Positions 7,345-11,442 of a stretch of 11,442 nt of DNA are shown piece by piece. The position numbers were made by a program, and so were the translations under genes. This DNA is from an uncultured Slackia sp. Lineage in GTDB: Bacteria > Actinomycetota > Coriobacteriia > Coriobacteriales > Eggerthellaceae. Within the stretch, counting starts at the first letter, position 1, and every line of letters starts with the position of its first letter. Below the pieces are notes generated by a model. The model saw only the letters and a list, made by a program, of their open reading frames with translations. It had not been told where the DNA came from and made no database searches. Where the stretch lies: positions 1-11,442 of the forward strand of contig CAKUEV010000044.1 of NCBI GenBank assembly GCA_934646845.1. The letters are read 5' to 3'.

Positions 7345-8262
7345 ATGGGCATATTCGGTCCGCTTATTGTGGCGTACCTGTTCCTGGGCGGCACGGGCGG
7401 CGGCGCGCTCGCGGTGTTGTCGCTGCTCGAGGTGGCGAACTCGCCGCGCATCGCATCGCGCCGCTGGCTTCTTCCTTCGGAATTCTTCGCGCGCGCGTGG
7501 GCTGCATGCGTGGTGGTCCTCGGAATTGCCGTCGTGTGCCTTCTTGCCGATTTGGGCCGTCCCGATCGGGCGGTTTCGTTGTTCACGGCACCCGAGCTTA
7601 CGCCCATCGCCGTGGGCGCATGGGCACTTGCGGCGGCGCTCGCCATAGCGACAACGTTTGCTGCGGCAAATTTGCTCGAAGCCGGCCTGCTGCGCAAGCG
7701 CATTGCCGTCGCCGGCGGGGTCGCGGGCGCCGCAATTGGCTGCATTGTGGTGGCGTATACGGGCGTGCTCCTGTACGGTGCCGCTTCCGTGCTTGCATGG
7801 CAAACGCCGCTGGTGGTCGTGTTGTTCATAGTGTCGGGGGCGTCGTGCGGCATCGCATTATGTTTGGGCAGCGCGGCGTTTGTCGAAAGTCGCGTTCCGC
7901 TCATTCGGCCCGTGCGCGCCTTGGCCCGCGTCGATTCGCTCGTCATCGCGCTCGAGGCCTCATGCATCGCGCTCTACGTTGCGTGGCTCGCGCATGCGCA
8001 GGGCACGCAGCCCGCGGCTGACGCGCTTATCGCGGGCCGTCTGCGTTGGCTCTTCTGGCTTGCGATTGTCGTGCTGGGCTTGGCTGTGCCGTTCGTCATG
8101 GAGCGCTTCATCACCTACAGCAACAGCCGCTCGCAGCTTTTGTGGGTGGCGTTGTGTGTGCTCGTGGGCGGATTGGCGTTGCGCGCAGCCGTCGTGGATG
8201 TGTCGGCCTTCGACGCAACGCAGGCTTTGTCGCTTGCCAGCATGCTGGCGTCGGCGTTTTGA
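7345..8262 (+). CDS. NrfD/PsrC-like membrane anchor subunit (module B)
   Basis: Polytopic membrane protein of 305 residues, homologous to the product at 27-905. It shows the same opening helix IVAYLFLGGTGGGALAVLSL (8-27), the motif CLLADLGRPDRAVSLF (65-80), VAYTGVLLYG (136-145), a helix with an acidic residue IALEASCIALYVAW (201-214), and about eight membrane spans in total. Such proteins hold quinol-oxidising or quinone-reducing sites for Fe-S/molybdopterin complexes. ATG 7345 is chosen over the in-frame ATG 7309 because GGGGGAAGGGG precedes it and it aligns with copy A. No catalytic or Fe-S gene sits immediately upstream; the preceding gene is a terminated transporter unit. The slipin gene follows 24 nt later. 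A molybdopterin oxidoreductase begins 1.8 kb downstream in its own control context. Confidence 0.87.
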   Translation: MGIFGPLIVAYLFLGGTGGGALAVLSLLEVANSPRIASRRWLLPSEFFARAWAACVVVLGIAVVCLLADLGRPDRAVSLFTAPELTPIAVGAWALAAALAIATTFAAANLLEAGLLRKRIAVAGGVAGAAIGCIVVAYTGVLLYGAASVLAWQTPLVVVLFIVSGASCGIALCLGSAAFVESRVPLIRPVRALARVDSLVIALEASCIALYVAWLAHAQGTQPAADALIAGRLRWLFWLAIVVLGLAVPFVMERFITYSNSRSQLLWVALCVLVGGLALRAAVVDVSAFDATQALSLASMLASAF

Positions 8263-8286
8263 CGACAGTTCTGAAAGGGGATTGTT

Positions 8287-9255
8287 GTGTTCGGAAGAAA
8301 TAGCGAAAAGGAAAGGCGCCGTGTGCCCGCCGACGTGCCTTACGACGTGCGTGACAAAGATGCCGAGATTCGCGCGGCCACGTCGTTCGTGCCGCGCAAG
8401 TCGTCGCGCAACGGCGCCACGGTGTTCAGCATCACGGTGTTCATTCTGGCGTTCGGCGCGGCCGTGCTTGTGGGACGCGCGCTATCGGGCGGCGTCGGCG
8501 TGGTGGAGATATCCGCGGCGCTGGTGCTGGCTTTGCTTGCGGTTTCGTCGGTGCACATCGCGCTTTCGTGGGAGCGCGTGGTGGTGCTGCGCATGGGCAA
8601 TCTCTCGCGCGTGGCGGGCCCGGGCTTGTACTTCACCATTCCCATTTTGGAGCACGGCACCATTCGCGTTGACCAGCGCACCATCGCCACGCCGTTTTAC
8701 GCCGAGAAAACCCTGACGGCAGACCTTGTGCCCGTCACGGTGGACGCCGTGCTATTCTGGATGGTATGGGATGCCGAAAAGGCCTGCACTGAAGTCGAGG
8801 ACTATTACGCGGCGGTGTCGTTTCTGGCGCAAACCGCCATGCGCGAGGCCGTGGGCCGTTCAACGGTCGCCGAGGTCGCGCTGCGCCGCGATCAGCTCGA
8901 CCAAGAGATTAAGGAAGATATCGAGAAAGAGGCCGCCGCGTGGGGCATCGGTGTGATATCGGTGAAGGTGCGCGACATCGTGATTCCCGACGACTTGCAG
9001 CACGTGATGTCGCTCGAGGCGCAGGCCGACCGCGAAAAGAACGCGCGCATGACGGTGGCATCGGCCGAGGCCGATATGGCAGACATGCTGGCCGAAGCGG
9101 CTCAGGTTTACGGCGACCCGTCGGCGGCGCTGCGTCTGCGTACCATGCTGCAGCAATACGAAACGGTGAAGTCGTCGAAGGGTACGGTGGTCACGGTCCC
9201 CAGCGCGCTTTCCGACAGCCTGGCCGACGCGATTGACAAGGAAGGGCAGCGATGA
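8287..9255 (+). CDS. Slipin/SPFH (band 7) membrane protein (module B)
   Basis: Membrane protein of 322 residues homologous to the slipin at 1375. A charged N-terminus (1-43) leads into two hydrophobic helices at about 45-65 and 72-93, then the SPFH domain: WERVVVLRMGNLSRVAGPG (95-113), YFTIPI, VDAVLFWMVWDAEKA (152-166), GIGVISVKVRDIVIPDDLQ (220-238) and EAQADREKNARM (244-255). Over copy A residues 142-191 and copy B residues 151-200, 34 of 50 positions are identical. The start is a GTG with AAAGGGG upstream; no ATG is available that keeps the whole N-terminus. The stop codon overlaps the next gene's ATG (ATGA), so slipin and GntR are translationally coupled, here with the regulator downstream. 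A scaffold role for the neighbouring NrfD-like protein is inferred, not shown. Confidence 0.88.
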   Translation: MFGRNSEKERRRVPADVPYDVRDKDAEIRAATSFVPRKSSRNGATVFSITVFILAFGAAVLVGRALSGGVGVVEISAALVLALLAVSSVHIALSWERVVVLRMGNLSRVAGPGLYFTIPILEHGTIRVDQRTIATPFYAEKTLTADLVPVTVDAVLFWMVWDAEKACTEVEDYYAAVSFLAQTAMREAVGRSTVAEVALRRDQLDQEIKEDIEKEAAAWGIGVISVKVRDIVIPDDLQHVMSLEAQADREKNARMTVASAEADMADMLAEAAQVYGDPSAALRLRTMLQQYETVKSSKGTVVTVPSALSDSLADAIDKEGQR

Positions 9256-9668
9256 GCGAAACGCAGGCAGGCAATCTCATGGCGGGGTTTCGGGTCGACC
9301 ACTCCAGCGGCTTGCCCGTGTGGATTCAGGTGAAAAATCGCATCGCATACCTCATCGGCTCGGGGAAATACCTGCCCGGTGACAAACTGCCCACGGTGCG
9401 CGCGCTGGCCGTTGACCTGGATAGCAGCTACAACACCATCAATCGCGCGTACATGGATCTGGAACGCGAGGGATACATCTCCACGCGCCGCGGCAAGGGC
9501 ACGTTCGTGCTGGAACAGAAAGAAATCGGCGCGGCGCGCGCATACGACACGCCTGTCGAATTGCTGGTAGACGATATGATTCGCGGTTGCGTGGAGGCGG
9601 GCCTTACCGACGAAGACATCGAGGCGCTCGTGGAAGAGCGTCTGGCACGCCGTCGAGATGGACGATAG
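9252..9668 (+). CDS. GntR-family regulator, YtrA-like (module B)
   Basis: Cytoplasmic DNA-binding protein of 138 residues, homologous to the regulator at 960. The winged helix-turn-helix includes SGLPVWIQVKNRIAYLI (19-35), GDKLPTVRALAVDL, the recognition helix YNTINRAYMDLEREGY and the wing STRRGKGTFVLE, ending near residue 92. A short helical tail without an effector domain follows, typical of YtrA-type GntR proteins. ATG 9252 has GAAGGG upstream and overlaps the slipin stop by four bases; Met10 (9279) aligns with the start of copy A and is an alternative. It is the last gene of module B. The tandem dyads starting 10 bases after its stop, and similar half-sites before module B, are candidate operators, but whether this protein binds them is untested. 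Confidence 0.88.
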   Translation: MSETQAGNLMAGFRVDHSSGLPVWIQVKNRIAYLIGSGKYLPGDKLPTVRALAVDLDSSYNTINRAYMDLEREGYISTRRGKGTFVLEQKEIGAARAYDTPVELLVDDMIRGCVEAGLTDEDIEALVEERLARRRDGR

Positions 9669-9678
9669 GAAGGTTCGT

Positions 9679-9760
9679 TTCCGTCAAAGGGTATATAACG
9701 GAAGTGAACCGGCTTTTGCTTCCGTTAATGATTGAATAACGGAAGTGAAATGGGTTTTGG
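9679..9760. repeat. Two tandem 41-bp repeats, each with a TTCCGT/ACGGAA dyad
   Basis: Units 9679-9719 and 9720-9760 are identical at 31 of 41 positions by direct comparison. Each contains TTCCGT, 13 spacer bases, then ATAACGGAAGTGAA. Four half-sites alternate in orientation at 9679, 9698, 9720 and 9739, about two helical turns apart. In unit 2, CTTCCGTTA (9719-9727) and TAACGGAAG (9737-9745) form a perfect 9-bp inverted repeat. No U-run follows, so it is not a standard terminator. It looks like an operator array between module B and the molybdoenzyme gene. Confidence 0.7.
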
Positions 9761-9810
9761 CGTCCCCCAAGATGGCATTATCCTCAAAATAGCATCATTT
9801 GTTTGATTGC

Positions 9811-9838
9811 TTGTCGCAAGACATTGTGACAATATGAC
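9811..9838 (+). promoter_or_regulatory. Possible promoter of the molybdopterin oxidoreductase
   Basis: TTGTCG (9811-9816) and TATGAC (9833-9838), 16 bases apart, each match consensus at four of six positions. The palindrome ATTGTGACAAT (9823-9833) and two direct GACAA repeats eight bases apart (9828, 9836) overlap it, suggesting a repressor or activator site. A start near 9845 would give a leader of about 240 nt. Confidence 0.35.
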
Positions 9839-9856
9839 AACTAAGGATTTGGCCAA

Positions 9857-10060
9857 TTCTTATCAGGAGCGGTTTCGCGTCGGGGATGCGAAACCGCAAA
9901 GGGCGGCCCGCAAGGGCTGCAGGGGATATCCGATAAGAACGAGCATGCCGCAAGGGGAATTTGGGGAATCGGGCGTCCCGTCCAGTGCTGGACGCGCGCC
10001 ATTCTGGGGCGAAAACAAGCCCGCAGCAAACTCTTCTCGCCTCATGCAAAGGGGATATCC
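9857..10060 (+). promoter_or_regulatory. Structured leader RNA upstream of the molybdoenzyme gene
   Basis: A closing stem TTCTTATC/GATAAGAA (9857-9864 with 9932-9939) encloses two hairpins: a perfect 10-bp stem GCGGTTTCGC/GCGAAACCGC (9869-9878, 9888-9897), and GCGGCCC-GCAA-GGGCTGC (9903-9920), a 7-bp stem with a GNRA tetraloop. Downstream is another hairpin, CGTCCA/TGGACG (9979-9984, 9989-9994), with a competing alternative GCGTCC/GGACGC. The palindromic block GGGGATATCC occurs inside the closing stem loop (9922-9931) and again at 10051-10060, 13 bases before the ribosome site. Pairing of the two would form a pseudoknot. I cannot assign it to a known riboswitch class. It may be a cis-regulatory RNA. 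Confidence 0.5.
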
Positions 10061-10085
10061 TGACACGATCTTTGGAGGAGGAGAG

Positions 10086-11442
10086 ATGTCAGGAGCACAC
10101 AGCCCGAAGGGGCTCACGCGCCGCAGTTTTCTCAAAACCACCGGTGCGGTAGGCGCAGCTGCATGCCTGGGCGCTGCGGGTGCCAACTTGGCCGTTGCCG
10201 AAGAACTCGACGATGACAAGCGAGCTGGTGATGGCGAAGAAATCCATCAGGTCATGTGCCGCTCGAACTGCATGGGTTCGTGCCGCTGGCTCGCCCACGT
10301 GCGTGACGGCAAAGTGGTGAAGCTTGAGCCAGGCGATTACCCTAACGACGGCTACCGCGGCGGTTGCCTTAAGGGCGCGTCCTACATGGAGCGCATCTAT
10401 AGTCCTACGCGCATCCAGCAGCCCATGCGTCGCGTGCCGGGTAGCGAGCGTGGCGCGGGCGAATGGGAGGCCATCAGCTGGGAGGAGGCCATCGAGGAAG
10501 CCGCGAAGCATATCAAAGACGCGGCAGACCAGTTCGGGCCGAAGTCGGTTATTTTCGACTGCGGATCTGGCCAGTATGGTTACATGAACGGCATTTACAA
10601 CCAATTCGCTCGACTTGCGGGCGTTATGGGCGCGACGAAAACCGCTCAAAGCTACGATTACGCGGCCGGCTACGGCATCAACCGCGTGCTCGGCACGGGC
10701 GACTGGGCCTACTGCAACGAGCCCAATTCAGTGCTCGATTCATCGCTCGTCGTGGTATGGGGCACGAACCCCGTATTCACCGCGCCGCAAAATTGGCGTT
10801 GGATCCAATGGGCTAAGGAAAACGGCACGAAGGTCATCTGCATCGATCCCATCAAGTCGGCCACGGCGCATCGCTCTGACGAATACATACAAGTGAAGCC
10901 TGGCTACGACGGCTATATGGCGCTTGCCATGTCGAATTACATCATCAAAAACGACCTGCAGAACCTCGATTTCATCAAGCAGAAATCGACAGGCGCATTC
11001 CTGGTGCGTGAAGACACGAAGGCTCACCTGCGTGCGAGCAACTGGCCGGCCGAGAGCGCCGCGACCTATGCGGCAACCGTGTCGGCAGTGAAAGAGAAAT
11101 ATGCGTCGCAAGGCGCGACCGTCGTTGCGGCGGCAGTTGCGGCGGTCCCGAATAAATATTACGTGTGGGATCTCGACGCCAACGCGCCCGTTTTGGCTGA
11201 GGAAGCTACGAATCCGGCGCTTGAGGGCACGTTTACCACGTCCGACGGTATTGAGTGCACCACGGCGTATACCCTGCTCAAAGAGCAGCTTTCGCAGTAC
11301 AGCATCGAAGAGGCGTCGAAAAAGACGGGCGTTTCCGTTCAGCGCATCGAAGAGCTCGCTCGCCAGTTCGCCACCGAGCGTGCCGTTTCGGTGAATATCA
11401 CCTATGGCCTCGACCATTACGTGAATGGCTACCTGAATACCT
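10086..11442 (+). CDS. Tat-exported molybdopterin oxidoreductase catalytic subunit (partial, 3' end missing)
   Basis: The first 452 residues of a DMSO-reductase-superfamily enzyme; the frame is open to the window end. A Tat signal is clear: TRRSFLKTTG (11-20), a hydrophobic stretch, and a likely cleavage after AVA (36-38). The [4Fe-4S] motif has Cys58, Cys62, Cys66 (CRSNCMGSC) and Cys94 (GGCLKG). The segment QSYDYAAGYG (188-197) aligns with the metal-ligand region of DmsA, making Ser189 a candidate Mo ligand, though Asp191 cannot be excluded. SSLVVVWGTNPVFTAP (219-234) and VICIDPIKSATAHRSDEYIQVKPG (250-273) are typical cofactor-binding blocks. The ribosome site GGAGGAGGAG lies two bases before ATG 10086. 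It would act outside the membrane, receiving or donating electrons through Fe-S and anchor subunits. Eggerthellales carry many paralogues, including catechol dehydroxylases and S/N-oxide reductases, so the substrate is unknown. Confidence 0.95.
   Translation, partial: MSGAHSPKGLTRRSFLKTTGAVGAAACLGAAGANLAVAEELDDDKRAGDGEEIHQVMCRSNCMGSCRWLAHVRDGKVVKLEPGDYPNDGYRGGCLKGASYMERIYSPTRIQQPMRRVPGSERGAGEWEAISWEEAIEEAAKHIKDAADQFGPKSVIFDCGSGQYGYMNGIYNQFARLAGVMGATKTAQSYDYAAGYGINRVLGTGDWAYCNEPNSVLDSSLVVVWGTNPVFTAPQNWRWIQWAKENGTKVICIDPIKSATAHRSDEYIQVKPGYDGYMALAMSNYIIKNDLQNLDFIKQKSTGAFLVREDTKAHLRASNWPAESAATYAATVSAVKEKYASQGATVVAAAVAAVPNKYYVWDLDANAPVLAEEATNPALEGTFTTSDGIECTTAYTLLKEQLSQYSIEEASKKTGVSVQRIEELARQFATERAVSVNITYGLDHYVNGYLNT

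Noticed and set aside
9719..9745. Perfect 9-bp inverted repeat after gntR-B as a rho-independent terminator
   Set aside because: The stem is not G+C-rich at its base and no T-run follows on either strand; the tandem-repeat context fits an operator better.
9857..9939. Leader RNA as a SAM-I riboswitch
   Set aside because: The closing stem TTCTTATC/GATAAGAA looks similar, but I do not find the conserved GGGA, GCAACC and kink-turn elements of that class.

Overview
The window reads as part of an anaerobic, respiratory actinobacterial chromosome, most likely Coriobacteriia (Eggerthellales-like). This rests on the G+C-rich sequence, a Tat-exported molybdopterin oxidoreductase of the type abundant in that group, NrfD-type quinone anchors, the MEP isoprenoid gene ispG beside proS, and a BASS-type transporter. 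The taxonomy is an inference, because no rRNA or other marker is present. All genes I can support lie on the + strand.

Layout. (1) 27-2328: module A, an NrfD-like membrane anchor, a short YtrA-type GntR regulator and a slipin/SPFH membrane protein. The regulator and slipin overlap by 29 nt. (2) 2492-5558: housekeeping genes ispG (MEP pathway) and proS (prolyl-tRNA synthetase), closed by a rho-independent terminator. (3) 5720-6932: an operator-like palindrome cluster, a good sigma-70 promoter, a leader of about 145 nt and a BASS-family Na+-coupled transporter, followed by a strong terminator. (4) 7134-7260: a 127-bp element bounded by 18-bp imperfect inverted repeats. (5) 7345-9668: module B, homologous to module A but in the order NrfD-slipin-GntR, with a 4-nt overlap between slipin and regulator. 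(6) 9669-10085: a control region of about 417 bp without a gene. It holds two tandem 41-bp repeats with TTCCGT/ACGGAA dyads, a weak promoter and a structured leader RNA with a possible pseudoknot. (7) 10086 to the window end: the N-terminal 452 residues of a Tat-signal, [4Fe-4S] molybdopterin oxidoreductase, cut by the window edge.

The main observation is that NrfD-like anchor + two-TM slipin + YtrA-type GntR occurs twice within 10 kb, with gene order permuted and base composition clearly different. This suggests a co-selected functional unit rather than a recent tandem duplication. A reasonable inference is a regulated membrane unit in which the slipin organises or stabilises a quinone-interacting anchor used by Mo-enzymes such as the one at 10086. 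No Fe-S (DmsB-like) subunit is visible in the window, so the electron path is not established.
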